Shown: piece by piece, positions 9,559 through 18,941 of the stretch
Position numbering within the stretch: position 1 is the stretch's first letter
Layout of the letters: the number at the start of each line of letters is the position of its first letter
Assembly (NCBI GenBank): GCA_002840275.1
Contig: PHAB01000015.1
Location: 27,608 to 91,607 of the forward strand
Direction of reading: 5' to 3'
DNA length: 64,000 bases
Origin: Firmicutes bacterium HGW-Firmicutes-14
GTDB taxonomy: Bacteria > Bacillota > Thermincolia > Thermincolales > UBA2595
Position numbers and translations under genes: made by a program
The notes under the pieces: model-generated
Seen by the model: only the letters and a program-made list of their open reading frames with translations
Databases searched by the model: none
What the model was told of the DNA's origin: nothing

Positions 9559-10089
9559 ATGTTTCAAGGAACAACCATAGTGGCCGTCCGGAAAAACAAC
9601 AGGACAGCTATCGCTGGGGACGGGCAGGTCACCTTTGGCGGCAACATGATCCTCAAGCATCAGGCCAAAAAAGTACGCCGGCTGCACAACAACAGGGTGA
9701 TAGCAGGTTTTGCGGGATCTGTGGCCGATGCCTTTACCCTGTTTGAGAAATTTGAAAAGAAACTTGAGGAATTTCGGGGAAACCTCCCCAGGGCTGCTGT
9801 GGAACTGGCCAAGGAATGGCGGATGGATAAATTCCTGCGCAGGCTGGAAGCGCTGCTGATAGTTGCCGATGTGGATCACCTGCTGATAATTTCCGGCAAT
9901 GGTGAAGTGATTGAACCTGATGACTATGTGACAGCCATCGGTTCCGGGGGCGCATATGCCCTGGCAGCCGCCAGGGCCCTGATAAAGCATTCTGATATGG
10001 AAGCCGGGGAAATCGCCAGGGAAGCGCTGGAGATAGCTGCATCAATTTGCGTTTATACCAACTCCAACATAACAGTTGAGGAATTATAG
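9559..10089 (+). CDS. hslV: ATP-dependent protease proteolytic subunit HslV
   Basis: Peptidase subunit of the HslUV (ClpYQ) proteasome-like protease. The 176-residue product carries TTIVAVRK at residues 5-12. Removal of the first four residues would expose the catalytic N-terminal threonine, as in most HslV proteins and unlike the serine of B. subtilis. The core motifs [11 protein letters not shown] and [19 protein letters not shown] are typical. ATG 9559 follows GGAGGT. hslU starts 16 bases after the stop. The arrangement xerC-hslV-hslU-codY is the conserved cod operon. Confidence 0.96.
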   Translation: MFQGTTIVAVRKNNRTAIAGDGQVTFGGNMILKHQAKKVRRLHNNRVIAGFAGSVADAFTLFEKFEKKLEEFRGNLPRAAVELAKEWRMDKFLRRLEALLIVADVDHLLIISGNGEVIEPDDYVTAIGSGGAYALAAARALIKHSDMEAGEIAREALEIAASICVYTNSNITVEEL

Positions 10090-10105
10090 CTATGGAGGGA
10101 TTTTT

Positions 10106-11503
10106 GTGGAGGACCTGACCCCCAGAAAGATTGTGGAAGAGCTTGATAAGTACATTGTAGGTCAGGCAAAAGCCAAACGTTCTGTTGCCGTTGCCCTGCG
10201 TAACCGGTACCGGCGGAAGAACCTGCCGCTGGAACTCAAGGATGAGGTTGTGCCCAAAAATATAATTATGATCGGCCCTACCGGTGTGGGGAAAACAGAA
10301 ATCGCCAGGCGCCTGGCCAGACTGGTGAACGCCCCGTTCGTCAAGGTGGAGGCCACAAAATTTACCGAAGTGGGTTATGTGGGCCGGGATGTAGAGTCAA
10401 TAATCAGGGACCTGGTGGAAACTGCCATCCGGATGGCCAAGAATGAAAAGATATCCGCTGTTGAAGAAAAGGCTGGGGAACTGGCCCGTCAGCGCATAAT
10501 TGAGCTCCTGGCACCAATACCTGATAAAGAGGGTGGAATAAGAAACCCCTTTGAAATGATTTTCGGGGGGAACCAGCAAAACCAGCCCGAGGACGAGGAG
10601 CATGTGCAAAAGGTTAAGAGAATGCAGCTTGAGAGGAACCGTCTCAGAGACCGGTTGGACAGGGGTGAGCTTGAGGAAGAATATATCGAAATAGAGGTAG
10701 ACGATAACGCAACTCCCATGGTTGAAGTCTTTTCGGGTTCTGGCGTGGAGGAAATGGGCATCAACATCCAGGATATGCTGGGGGGAATATTTCCCAAACG
10801 CAAGAAACACCGTAAGCTTACAGTGCGGGAAGCACGGAAGATTCTAATCCAGCAGGAGGCCCATAAACTTATCGACATGGATGAGGTAATATCCATAGCT
10901 ATTGACAGGGCAGAACAGTCAGGAATAATTTTTCTTGATGAAATTGACAAGATTGCCGGCCAGGAGGGTGGGACAGGACCCGATGTTTCCAGGGGAGGAG
11001 TTCAGAGGGACATACTGCCGATCGTCGAAGGTTCAACTGTGATGACCAAATATGGGCCGGTAAAGACTGATTTTATCTTGTTTATTGCTGCCGGCGCTTT
11101 TCATATTGCCAAACCTTCCGATCTCATCCCTGAACTCCAGGGGCGTTTTCCAATCCGGGTAGAACTGGAGAACCTTACAGAACAGGATTTCAAACAAATT
11201 CTTATTGAGCCTCAGAACGCTCTGATTAAACAATATACGGCTCTACTAAGTACTGAAGGAATTTGCCTGGAATTTACTGAAAATTCTCTTGATGAAATCG
11301 CCAAAATAGCTTATACTGTTAATGAACAGACAGAAAATATCGGCGCTCGACGTCTACATACAATATTAGAGAAATTACTTGAAGACATTGCATTTGACGC
11401 GCCAGATATGGATATCGAAAAAATAGTAATAGACGACGAATATGTATGTAACAAACTTGGTGATGTTATCAAGAATCAGGACCTGAGCCGTTATATTTTG
11501 TAG
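10106..11503 (+). CDS. hslU: ATP-dependent protease ATPase subunit HslU
   Basis: AAA+ unfoldase that feeds substrates to HslV. The 465-residue protein shows Walker [16 protein letters not shown], Walker [11 protein letters not shown], an intermediate (I) domain at about residues 110-240, and the sensor/C-terminal part ending in DLSRYIL, the tail that docks into HslV. GTG 10106 is taken as the start: GGAGGG is 6 bases upstream and the protein then begins with the family-typical [19 protein letters not shown]. An upstream in-frame start would overlap hslV and has no ribosome site. Confidence 0.96.
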   Translation: MEDLTPRKIVEELDKYIVGQAKAKRSVAVALRNRYRRKNLPLELKDEVVPKNIIMIGPTGVGKTEIARRLARLVNAPFVKVEATKFTEVGYVGRDVESIIRDLVETAIRMAKNEKISAVEEKAGELARQRIIELLAPIPDKEGGIRNPFEMIFGGNQQNQPEDEEHVQKVKRMQLERNRLRDRLDRGELEEEYIEIEVDDNATPMVEVFSGSGVEEMGINIQDMLGGIFPKRKKHRKLTVREARKILIQQEAHKLIDMDEVISIAIDRAEQSGIIFLDEIDKIAGQEGGTGPDVSRGGVQRDILPIVEGSTVMTKYGPVKTDFILFIAAGAFHIAKPSDLIPELQGRFPIRVELENLTEQDFKQILIEPQNALIKQYTALLSTEGICLEFTENSLDEIAKIAYTVNEQTENIGARRLHTILEKLLEDIAFDAPDMDIEKIVIDDEYVCNKLGDVIKNQDLSRYIL

Positions 11504-11526
11504 CCTTAGAGCTGAGGAGGAGTGTT

Positions 11527-12309
11527 ATGGAGAACTTACTTGACAAGACCAGGGCCATAAACAAACTATTGCAGAAAGCAGCGGGCCATCCGGTAGATTT
11601 TCAGGAGATGGCTGATGTCCTGACCGAAAATATCGGGGCAAATACCTATATAGTCGGCAGACGGGGCAAAGTCCTTGGTTTCTCATTTGTGGACAAGTGT
11701 GCCTGTGATGTAATCAAAGATATTATCGACAAATCCGAACGTTTTCCCGAAGACTATAATGACGCGTTATTACGGGTAGTGGAAACAAGATCAAATTTTA
11801 ACCAGAAATCAAACAACTGCGTCTTCTATATCGACGAGGAATGTGTTTTTAAAGACAAGGTCATGACGATAGTTCCTATTGTCGGCGGCGGGGAAAGGTT
11901 AGGCACCCTTGTCCTGGTTAAGTTTAACCAGGAATTCACCAATGAGGACCTGGTGCTGGCCGAATACGGTGCCACGGTAGTCGGTATGGAGGTATTGAGA
12001 ATTAAGGCAGAGCGGGTAGAGGAGGAAGCCAGGAAGAAAGCCGCAGTCCAGATTGCCCTGGGAACTCTCTCTTACTCCGAACTTGAGGCTATTGAACATA
12101 TATTCGAAGAACTCGAAGGTGACGAAGGTCTGCTGGTGGCCAGTAAAATTGCTGACAGGGTTGGCATCACCCGTTCCGTTATTGTCAATGCCCTCAGGAA
12201 GTTTGAAAGTGCCGGTGTTATCGAATCCAAGTCCCTTGGGATGAAGGGTACGTATATCCGCATTTTAAATGAACGGCTCCTTGACGAACTTCAAAAACTG
12301 AAACACTAA
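11527..12309 (+). CDS. codY: global transcriptional regulator CodY
   Basis: CodY is a GTP- and branched-chain-amino-acid-sensing regulator that represses stationary-phase, nitrogen and motility genes in Bacillota. The 260-residue product has the N-terminal GAF ligand domain, a long linker helix (about 150-180) and a C-terminal winged helix with [20 protein letters not shown] and the very conserved tail [23 protein letters not shown] precedes ATG 11527. It is the last gene before a strong terminator and the fla/che promoter region, which contains a CodY-box-like sequence. That placement is the same as in B. subtilis, where CodY represses the fla/che promoter. Confidence 0.96.
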   Translation: MENLLDKTRAINKLLQKAAGHPVDFQEMADVLTENIGANTYIVGRRGKVLGFSFVDKCACDVIKDIIDKSERFPEDYNDALLRVVETRSNFNQKSNNCVFYIDEECVFKDKVMTIVPIVGGGERLGTLVLVKFNQEFTNEDLVLAEYGATVVGMEVLRIKAERVEEEARKKAAVQIALGTLSYSELEAIEHIFEELEGDEGLLVASKIADRVGITRSVIVNALRKFESAGVIESKSLGMKGTYIRILNERLLDELQKLKH

Positions 12310-12337
12310 AACCACAGATTTATCTGTGGTTTTTTTA
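12308..12337 (+). terminator. Rho-independent terminator of the dprA-codY region
   Basis: A stem of about 10 bp (AAACCACAGA / TCTGTGGTTT) with a tight loop is followed by a run of Ts, directly at the codY stop codon. It separates codY from the flagellar operon. Confidence 0.88.
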
Positions 12338-12411
12338 ATACCAACCTAATTGGAAAAAGTCAGATAAATCCAACATAATTCTGATGCGCGAAAATTGTCG
12401 ATTAAACAAGG

Positions 12412-12427
12412 AATTTCTAAGAAAATT
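12412..12427 (+). promoter_or_regulatory. CodY-box-like operator upstream of the fla/che operon
   Basis: The 15 bases ending at 12427 match the CodY consensus AATTTTCWGAAAATT at 12 of 15 positions, and the right half GAAAATT is perfect. The site lies 20 bases upstream of the candidate -35 element. Binding is inferred, not shown. Confidence 0.45.
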
Positions 12428-12446
12428 GGCAATTAAAAAAAGGATT

Positions 12447-12476
12447 TTGAATAATTGTGGCGAAATATTGTAACAT
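12447..12476 (+). promoter_or_regulatory. candidate sigma-A promoter of the fla/che operon
   Basis: TTGAAT (12447-12452) and TAACAT (12471-12476) are separated by 18 bp, about 55 bases upstream of flgB. ATATTGT, ACAATAT and ATATTGT (12465-12501) form inverted and direct repeats over and just after the -10 and could be an operator. No good sigma-D element was seen in this 190-base gap. Confidence 0.45.
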
Positions 12477-12531
12477 TGGAAAACAATATGAAAAATATTG
12501 TTGAATTTGTATTTAGAGGAGGGGTGGTCCT

Positions 12532-12951
12532 TTGCTTGAAAACATCTTATTTACCAGAACAATGGCAATTCTGGAAAAAGGACTGGATGCCGCTTCCATG
12601 AGAAACCGCGTAATTGCCAACAACCTTGCCAATATTGATACACCGGGATACAAAAGGTCGGAAGTCGTTTTTGAAGATGAACTGAAAAAGGCTATAGGGA
12701 AAAACGGCGGGATCAGGGGGTTTATCACCAATGAAAAACATATTCCCATTGGCGGGACCGGTTTCCCGGATATTAATCCCAGTCAGGTCGTTAAACATGA
12801 TACTTCTATGAGAAATGACGGGAATAATGTGGATATTGACAGGGAAATGGCTGCCCTGGCTAAAAACACCATCATGTTTGAGGCCCTTTCCCAGGAAATT
12901 AAAGGTGAATTTGAAAAGATTAAGACTGCCATCATTGAGGGGGGGAGGTAA
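12532..12951 (+). CDS. flgB: flagellar basal-body rod protein FlgB
   Basis: Proximal rod subunit of the flagellar basal body. The 139-residue product has the rod/hook family N-terminal motif NRVIANNLANIDTPGYKRSEV and a C-terminal helix rich in heptad hydrophobics. It starts with TTG 12532 behind GAGGAGGGG. It is the first gene of a roughly 32-kb operon, and flgC follows after 3 bases. Confidence 0.96.
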   Translation: MLENILFTRTMAILEKGLDAASMRNRVIANNLANIDTPGYKRSEVVFEDELKKAIGKNGGIRGFITNEKHIPIGGTGFPDINPSQVVKHDTSMRNDGNNVDIDREMAALAKNTIMFEALSQEIKGEFEKIKTAIIEGGR

Positions 12952-12954
12952 CCT

Positions 12955-13398
12955 ATGAGTATTTTCAAGGCTTTTGACATCAGTGCATCAGGACTTACGG
13001 CCCAGAGACTGAGGATGGATGTGATTGCAGAAAATATTGCCAATGTCAATACCACCAGGACTCAAAACGGAGGACCTTACCGGAGAAAAATGGTTGTGTT
13101 TGAGGAACGCGAGTCTCAAAATGGTTTTCCCCGGTTTCTGCAAGGCTCCCTGAACAGGGAAAAGAGCGGTGAAGGTGTCAGGGTTATCAGGATCGCCGAG
13201 GATAACAGCTCGCTCAAAATGGTATATGACCCCCATCACCCTGATGCGAACCCCGAGGGTTATGTGATGATGCCCAATGTAAATATCGTTACCGAAATGG
13301 TGAACATGATTTCAGCTACCAGGTCTTATGAGGCTAACACAACCGCTATAAAGGCATCAAAGGACATAGCCGCCAAGGCTCTGGATATAGGGCGTTAA
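12955..13398 (+). CDS. flgC: flagellar basal-body rod protein FlgC
   Basis: Rod subunit, 147 residues. It has the conserved N-terminal segment FDISASGLTAQRLRMDVIAENIANVNT and the C-terminal rod motif NIVTEMVNMISATRSYEANT. GGGGGAGG at the end of flgB serves the ATG. Rod proteins pass through the type III export gate encoded later in the same operon. Confidence 0.97.
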   Translation: MSIFKAFDISASGLTAQRLRMDVIAENIANVNTTRTQNGGPYRRKMVVFEERESQNGFPRFLQGSLNREKSGEGVRVIRIAEDNSSLKMVYDPHHPDANPEGYVMMPNVNIVTEMVNMISATRSYEANTTAIKASKDIAAKALDIGR

Positions 13399-13435
13399 TG
13401 CCAGCATGATTAGGGCGACAGGAGGTTGAGAGTAT

Positions 13436-13738
13436 ATGGAAATAACCATGTCTCCTTTGGAAATACTTCAGACGGGACAGAAGCTGACAGAACAACCCGG
13501 GACCGGCAAGGAACAGAAAACAGGATTTGCCGATTTATTAAAGGGCGCTATTAACGAAGTCAATGCTCTTCAAAATGAATCACAAGAAGCAAAAGTGCAG
13601 CTGGTTACGGGAGAGGCAGAGGACTTGCACCAGGTTATGATAGCGGCCGAAAAAGCCAATCTGGCCTTCCAGATGACAGTACAGATTCGGAATAAAGTTG
13701 TTGAAGCATACCAGGAAATAATGAGAATGCAGGTATAA
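13436..13738 (+). CDS. fliE: flagellar hook-basal body complex protein FliE
   Basis: Small adaptor that joins the MS ring to the rod. The 100-residue protein has the typical C-terminal block LHQVMIAAEKANLAFQMTVQ followed by NKVVEAYQEIMRMQV. Its position between flgC and fliF is the standard one. The ATG at 13436 follows AGGAGG with a spacer of about 9 bases. Confidence 0.96.
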   Translation: MEITMSPLEILQTGQKLTEQPGTGKEQKTGFADLLKGAINEVNALQNESQEAKVQLVTGEAEDLHQVMIAAEKANLAFQMTVQIRNKVVEAYQEIMRMQV

Positions 13739-13779
13739 CGGATTTTTGCCTTAGAGTCAAAATGAGGTGACTTGGCTTA

Positions 13780-15336
13780 ATGAAAGAGTATTTGCTGCAA
13801 TTGAAAGAACAGACAATCGGGTTGTGGCAGAAAATGACCAATGTGCAGAGGATTATTATCGGAGGTTCGGCGGCCCTTTTGCTATTAGTACTGATTCTTC
13901 TGGCAAGAGGAGCGGCAACGCCGGACTATGGGGCCTTATTCACTCTTGCTGACCAACAGCAGGCGGGACAAGTTGTAGAGAAACTAAAAGAAAAAAATAT
14001 TCCCTATAAGGTTTCCGACAACGGAGCCGATGGTGGGGTTACTATCATGGTCCCGTCAAGGGAGATTACTCCCACCCGTCTGGAGTTGGCTGTTGAAAAC
14101 ATTCCTACAGGCGGGGTTGTCGGATTCGAGAGTTTTGATAATACCAAGTTCGGGGAAACGGATACTGACCGCCGGGCCAGGTACCTTCGGGCTTTACAGG
14201 GTGAACTTACCCGCACTGTCGAAGGTATGGCTGAGATAGATAAGGCCAGGGTGCACATTGTCCTACCCGAACCTTCTCTTTTTTTAGATGAACAGAAAAG
14301 TGCCACAGCCGCAATAATGCTTAAACTCAAAACTAACCATAAACTTGAAGAAGGACAGGTAAAAGGGATAGTCAAACTGGTATCCAACAGTGTCGAGGGA
14401 CTGACCGCGGAAAATGTCACCATTGTTGATATGGCCGGTAATATCCTGTCGGAAGATATTGGGAGCGAGGGGAATGCCGGCAGGCTGACGGTCAGCCAGG
14501 TGGAAATTCAGAAGCAGTATCAAAAAGATATGCAGACCTCGGTCCAGAGCATGCTGGAAAAGATCCTGGGACTTGGGAAGGTTGTCGTCCGGGTTCAGAT
14601 GGAACTGGATTTTGACAAGATACAAAGGAAGATAACAGACTTCGGTGAAAAGGTGGTCAGGAGTGAACAGGTCTCTGAGGAGACAGCCCAGAATACTTCC
14701 ACCAGTTCCGCCGGGGTGCCCGGTACAGACAGCAATATTCCGGGTTACGAAACCGGTGAGGAAACAGGAAGCAGTGAAAGTTCCAGGACTGATAAGGTCA
14801 GGAATTATGAGATAGACACAATTGAGGAGATTAAAGAGGTCGCCCAGGGAAGTGTCAAAAGGCTCTCTGTGGCCGTAGTGGTTGACAAGGAAATAGATAC
14901 TAAACTTCAGACGGAAATAGAAAACCTGGTTAAAAGTTCTGTGGGTTTTGACGGTGAGCGGGGGGACCAGATATCCCTGGCCGGTATCCCCTTTAATACA
15001 GAATACCAGGAAGAAATGACCCGTCAGCTTGCCCAGGCTGAGAAACGGCAGATATACATGTACGCGGGGCTTGCCATCCTGGCCTTTGTGATAATAGGTG
15101 TGGTTATTGGGGTTGTGGTCAGAAGGCGCCGCCTGGAAACGCAAATTCCCCTTACCGGAGAAATCATGGCAAGGCCGTTTACGGTTGAAGACGATGAGGA
15201 TATCCAGATACCTGAAAAAGAATTTACTCCTGAAGAAAAAGAACAGAGGAAGATCAAGGAAAGGGTTGAGAAGGTTGCCAGGGAGCAACCGGATGATGTT
15301 GCTCAATTAATTAGGTCGTGGCTGGCTCAAGAATAG
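13780..15336 (+). CDS. fliF: flagellar MS-ring protein FliF
   Basis: Builds the membrane-embedded MS ring, the base on which rod and C ring assemble. The 518-residue protein has an N-terminal transmembrane segment (about residues 24-42), the PrgK/FliF ring-building domains (including VAGGVVGFE-like NIPTGGVVGFESFD and ARVHIVLPEPSLF), a low-complexity Ser/Thr/Glu region (about 300-350), a second transmembrane helix (about 428-448) and a cytoplasmic FliG-binding tail. AGGTGA precedes ATG 13780. The stop lies 11 bases before the fliG start. Confidence 0.96.
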   Translation: MKEYLLQLKEQTIGLWQKMTNVQRIIIGGSAALLLLVLILLARGAATPDYGALFTLADQQQAGQVVEKLKEKNIPYKVSDNGADGGVTIMVPSREITPTRLELAVENIPTGGVVGFESFDNTKFGETDTDRRARYLRALQGELTRTVEGMAEIDKARVHIVLPEPSLFLDEQKSATAAIMLKLKTNHKLEEGQVKGIVKLVSNSVEGLTAENVTIVDMAGNILSEDIGSEGNAGRLTVSQVEIQKQYQKDMQTSVQSMLEKILGLGKVVVRVQMELDFDKIQRKITDFGEKVVRSEQVSEETAQNTSTSSAGVPGTDSNIPGYETGEETGSSESSRTDKVRNYEIDTIEEIKEVAQGSVKRLSVAVVVDKEIDTKLQTEIENLVKSSVGFDGERGDQISLAGIPFNTEYQEEMTRQLAQAEKRQIYMYAGLAILAFVIIGVVIGVVVRRRRLETQIPLTGEIMARPFTVEDDEDIQIPEKEFTPEEKEQRKIKERVEKVAREQPDDVAQLIRSWLAQE

Positions 15337-15347
15337 AGGTGAAATTA

Positions 15348-16352
15348 ATGGCCAAAGGCTTGTCGGGAAAACAAAAAGCTGCAGTTCTGTTAATTTCCCT
15401 GGGCCCTGAGGTTTCAGCTCAGGTGTTCAAACACCTGAGAGATGAGGAGATAGAGGAACTTACCATAGAGATTGCCAATATCAGAAAGGTTAATAATGAA
15501 GACAGGGCAGCTATTGTAGGCGAATTTCACGACCTGCTGGTGGCCAAAGATTACATATCATCCGGAGGCATAGAATATGCCAGGGAAATCCTGGAGAAGG
15601 CTCTGGGAAGCCAAAAGGCTGTTGACATTATCCAGAGGCTTACGGCAACTTTGCAGGTTAAACCCTTTGATTTTGTTCGCAAGACAGACCCTTCCCAGTT
15701 GCTGAACTTTATCCAGTCGGAACACCCGCAGACCATTGCTCTGATCATTGCCTACCTGGCTGCTGACCAGGCAGCGGCAATCCTGTCTGCCCTTCCTGCT
15801 GACCTTCAGGCGGAAGTGGCGAGAAGAGTGGCTATAATGGACAGGACCTCCCCGGAAGTAATCAGGGAGGTTGAGAGGCTTCTGGAAAGAAAACTGTCCA
15901 CTGTGGTGTCGGCGGATTTTACCAGCGCCGGCGGTGTCCAGTCGGTTGTGGATATTCTCAACCAGGTTGACCGGACCACGGAAAAGACCATTATGGAAAG
16001 TATGGAGATACAGGATCCGGAACTGGCAGAAGAAATCAAGAAACGGATGTTTGTTTTTGAAGATATTGTCCAGTTGGATGACCGTTCTATCCAGCAGGTT
16101 CTCCGGGAAGTTGACAGTAAGGACCTTGGTTTGGCCCTAAAAGGGACCAATGAAGAGGTTGCTGCCAAAGTGCAGAAAAACATGTCCAAGAGGGCGGCGG
16201 ATATGCTTAAGGAAGATATGGAATACATGGGGCCTGTCAGGCTGCGGGATGTGGAAGATGCTCAGCAGAGAATCGTTAATGTAATTCGAAAACTTGAAGA
16301 AGCAGGAGAAATAGTCATTGCCAGGGGTGGAGGAGATGAGGTAATTGTCTGA
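15348..16352 (+). CDS. fliG: flagellar motor switch protein FliG
   Basis: C-ring protein that couples stator torque to rotor rotation and reversal. The 334-residue product contains the conserved EHPQTIALIIAYL motif of the middle domain and a C-terminal torque helix region (DDRSIQQVLREVDSKDLGLALKG) with the charged residues typical of rotors. ATG 15348 is preferred, since AGAGGTG lies 6-7 bases upstream and homologues start close to LSGKQKAAVLLISLGPE; an earlier in-frame start inside fliF is less likely. It overlaps fliH by 8 bases. Confidence 0.96.
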   Translation: MAKGLSGKQKAAVLLISLGPEVSAQVFKHLRDEEIEELTIEIANIRKVNNEDRAAIVGEFHDLLVAKDYISSGGIEYAREILEKALGSQKAVDIIQRLTATLQVKPFDFVRKTDPSQLLNFIQSEHPQTIALIIAYLAADQAAAILSALPADLQAEVARRVAIMDRTSPEVIREVERLLERKLSTVVSADFTSAGGVQSVVDILNQVDRTTEKTIMESMEIQDPELAEEIKKRMFVFEDIVQLDDRSIQQVLREVDSKDLGLALKGTNEEVAAKVQKNMSKRAADMLKEDMEYMGPVRLRDVEDAQQRIVNVIRKLEEAGEIVIARGGGDEVIV

Positions 16353-17145
16353 CTCGAGGGTTATAAAGTCTTTATCCGTAAACTTACAGCCTCCGCGCAT
16401 TGTGGAACATACCGGTATTGTTGAACTTCTGCAGCATAAGGCTGCTTTGGATTTGCCCCTCCAGGTATCTGAACAGGAAGTTGCCGACCTTAAGGAACAA
16501 GCCGGTCAGATATTGGCTGAAACAGAGGAAATGGTCAAAGACCTCCTGGAAACAGCAAGAGTGGAAGCTGAAAAAATAATCAGGAGTGCAAATGAAGAGG
16601 CCCGCAGGATAGTGGAAGAAGGGCGTGAAAGACTAAAACAGGAAGAGGAAGAAGCTTTTAACAAGGGCTGGAAGACCGGATATGCAGAAGGGGCCGGAAA
16701 AGCTGAAGAGGAATTCAGCCGCAAGATAAGGGATGCTGAAGAACTGGTCAATACGGCCGTTGAGGAAAGGGAGCGGATTGTTGCCGGTTCCGAACAAGAG
16801 ATAATCAAACTGGCAATTGCTGTGGCTGAGAAAATAATCGGCCGTGAACTGGAAACCGGCCGGGAAACAATTGCTGATATGGTTAAACGGGCTGTCGCTA
16901 AGGCTGCAGACCGGGAGGAACTTACGGTAAGGGTCAATCCCGATAATATGGACAGTGTGATCAATGCAAAAGAAGATATAGTCAGGTCTATCAAAGGAGT
17001 TGGCAAAATAAAGGTGCTGGCCGATCCGGCCGTTAGTCCGGGGGGCTGTGTTGTAGAGGGTTCCAGCGGGATGGTGGATGCGAGAATTGAGAGCCAGGTG
17101 GCTGAAATAGAACAGGCTCTGGCGGAAGTGAATCCAAATGCTTAA
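16345..17145 (+). CDS. fliH: flagellar assembly protein FliH
   Basis: Regulator and stator of the export ATPase FliI. The 266-residue protein has a short N-terminal export-gate-binding part, a long charged coiled coil (about residues 40-140, rich in Glu, Ala and Arg), and a V-type ATPase E-subunit-like C-terminal domain (EQEIIKLAIAVAEKIIGREL). The start is TTG 16345, overlapping fliG by 8 bases behind GGAGGAGATGAGG. It overlaps fliI by 8 bases too, which suggests coupled translation of the FliH2-FliI complex. Confidence 0.93.
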   Translation: MSDSRVIKSLSVNLQPPRIVEHTGIVELLQHKAALDLPLQVSEQEVADLKEQAGQILAETEEMVKDLLETARVEAEKIIRSANEEARRIVEEGRERLKQEEEEAFNKGWKTGYAEGAGKAEEEFSRKIRDAEELVNTAVEERERIVAGSEQEIIKLAIAVAEKIIGRELETGRETIADMVKRAVAKAADREELTVRVNPDNMDSVINAKEDIVRSIKGVGKIKVLADPAVSPGGCVVEGSSGMVDARIESQVAEIEQALAEVNPNA

Positions 17146-18454
17146 AGTCGGAAGTTATCTACAGGCAATAGAAAAAACTGATCCTATAAAAATCAACGGG
17201 AAGGTTTCCCAGGTCATAGGGCTTATTATTGAATCCCAGGGACCGGCAGCCAACCTGGGCGAACTTTGCTGGGTTTTTCCCAATACCGGTTCCCTGAGAA
17301 TAAGGGCTGAGGTGGTTGGGTTTAAGGAAGGCAAGGCGCTGCTCATGCCCCTGGGAGAACTGGGAGGAATAGGTCCAGGCTGTGAAGTGGTGGCAACAGG
17401 AGACAGTTTCCGGATAAAGGTTGGTCCCAGGATACTGGGAAGGATTTTGGACGGGCTGGGAAACCCCCTTGACGGCAGGGGGCCTCTTGAAACTGAAACA
17501 GAGTGCCCGGTCAATGGGAACCCACCCAACCCATTAGAACGAAAAAGAATAACTATGCCTCTCTCCATAGGAGTCAAGGCCATTGACGGGACGCTGACCT
17601 GTGGGAAGGGGCAGAGGGTAGGTATTTTTTCCGGCAGCGGTATTGGGAAGAGTACCCTTCTTGGTATGGTGGCCCGCAATACATCTGCCGATGTAAACGT
17701 TATCGCCCTTGTCGGGGAACGGGGCAGGGAAGTGAGGGAGTTTCTTGAGAAAGACCTCGGGGAAGAGGGGCTTCAGCGCTCCGTCGTAGTTGTTGCCACT
17801 TCAGATCAACCGGCTCTCGTCAGGCTCAAAGGGGCGCTGGTAGCTACCACCATAGCCGAATATTTCAGGGACCGGGGCCTGGATGTCATGTTTATGATGG
17901 ATTCAGTTACCCGGTTTGCCATGGCCCAGAGGGAGGTTGGACTGGCCGTTGGAGAACCGCCGGCTACCCGGGGTTATACACCTTCGGTGTTTGCCCTCCT
18001 GCCAAAACTCCTGGAGCGATCCGGGACTTCTGCCAAAGGGACCATTACCGGACTTTACACGGTGCTGGTAGACGGTGATGACCACAATGAGCCTATTGCT
18101 GATGCGGTAAGGGGGATCCTTGACGGGCATATCGTCCTGAACAGGGACCTGGCCATGCAAAACCAGTATCCCGCAATTGACGTGCTGGCAAGTGTCAGCC
18201 GGGTTATGATTGATATCGTGGAGGAAGACCACAGGAAGGCTGCTGACGAGCTGCGTTCCGTCCTGGCAACTTACAGGGACGCCAAGGACCTGATAGATAT
18301 AGGTGCTTATGTTTCGGGCAGTAACGCCAAAATAGATTATGCCATTTCAAAGATAGAAGCAGTGCTTGATTATCTCAAGCAGGGTGTCAGTGATAAGTAC
18401 CACTTCGAAGAAGCTGTAAATCTCCTGAAATCCCTTGCCGGATACCAGGTATAG
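17138..18454 (+). CDS. fliI: flagellar export ATPase FliI
   Basis: F1-beta-like ATPase that energises flagellar type III export. The 438-residue product has Walker A SGSGIGKSTLLGM, the catalytic stretch ALVGERGREVREFLE, Walker B VMFMMDSVTRFAMAQRE, and the conserved GEPPATRGYTPSVFALLPKL. Its length is normal for the family. Translation probably depends on fliH because the ATG lies inside the end of that gene and no strong ribosome site is seen close to it. Confidence 0.96.
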   Translation: MLKVGSYLQAIEKTDPIKINGKVSQVIGLIIESQGPAANLGELCWVFPNTGSLRIRAEVVGFKEGKALLMPLGELGGIGPGCEVVATGDSFRIKVGPRILGRILDGLGNPLDGRGPLETETECPVNGNPPNPLERKRITMPLSIGVKAIDGTLTCGKGQRVGIFSGSGIGKSTLLGMVARNTSADVNVIALVGERGREVREFLEKDLGEEGLQRSVVVVATSDQPALVRLKGALVATTIAEYFRDRGLDVMFMMDSVTRFAMAQREVGLAVGEPPATRGYTPSVFALLPKLLERSGTSAKGTITGLYTVLVDGDDHNEPIADAVRGILDGHIVLNRDLAMQNQYPAIDVLASVSRVMIDIVEEDHRKAADELRSVLATYRDAKDLIDIGAYVSGSNAKIDYAISKIEAVLDYLKQGVSDKYHFEEAVNLLKSLAGYQV

Positions 18455-18470
18455 AAGGAGATGAAAAACG

Positions 18471-18923
18471 GTGAAGCCCTTCGTTTTCAGGCTGCAGACA
18501 GCCCTGGACCTAAGACTAAAAGAAGAGGAAATGCTTAAGGAAAAGCTGTGCCGTGCCACAGAGGATTACAAGAAAAGACTAAAGGCACTGGAAGAGTTAA
18601 GGGTACGGTTAACTGAGATCCAAGACGTAATAAGAGGGAAATCCCGGCGGGACATTGACGTTTCAGAGATTGTCAGGTACGAGGATTTCATCCCTGTACT
18701 TGCCGGGCGGATAGAAACCCAGAAGGCTGCTGTTGAGGAATCCCGGCAGGAGATGGAAAGAATCAGACATGACCTGGTGGAAACGATGAAAGACAGAAAA
18801 GTATTGGAGAAACTGAGGACCGGGCATTATCAGGAATATGTCAAAGAGAGCCTGAGGGAGGAACAGAAACAGATAGATGAAATGGCAACAACAGGCTATG
18901 TGCATAAGGATTCAGTGATGTAA
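18471..18923 (+). CDS. fliJ: flagellar export chaperone FliJ
   Basis: Coiled-coil stalk protein that links the FliI hexamer with FlhA. The 150-residue protein is almost entirely helical and charged, with the family start PFVFRLQTALDLRLKEEE. GTG 18471 follows GAAGGAGATG. Sequence conservation in this family is weak, so the call depends strongly on its place directly after fliI. Confidence 0.88.
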   Translation: MKPFVFRLQTALDLRLKEEEMLKEKLCRATEDYKKRLKALEELRVRLTEIQDVIRGKSRRDIDVSEIVRYEDFIPVLAGRIETQKAAVEESRQEMERIRHDLVETMKDRKVLEKLRTGHYQEYVKESLREEQKQIDEMATTGYVHKDSVM

Positions 18924-18941
18924 CGGGAGGGTCGGCTGCAG

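Noticed and set aside
14284..15306. 340-codon open frame on the - strand
   Set aside because: It is antisense to fliF and has no ribosome site or recognisable domain.
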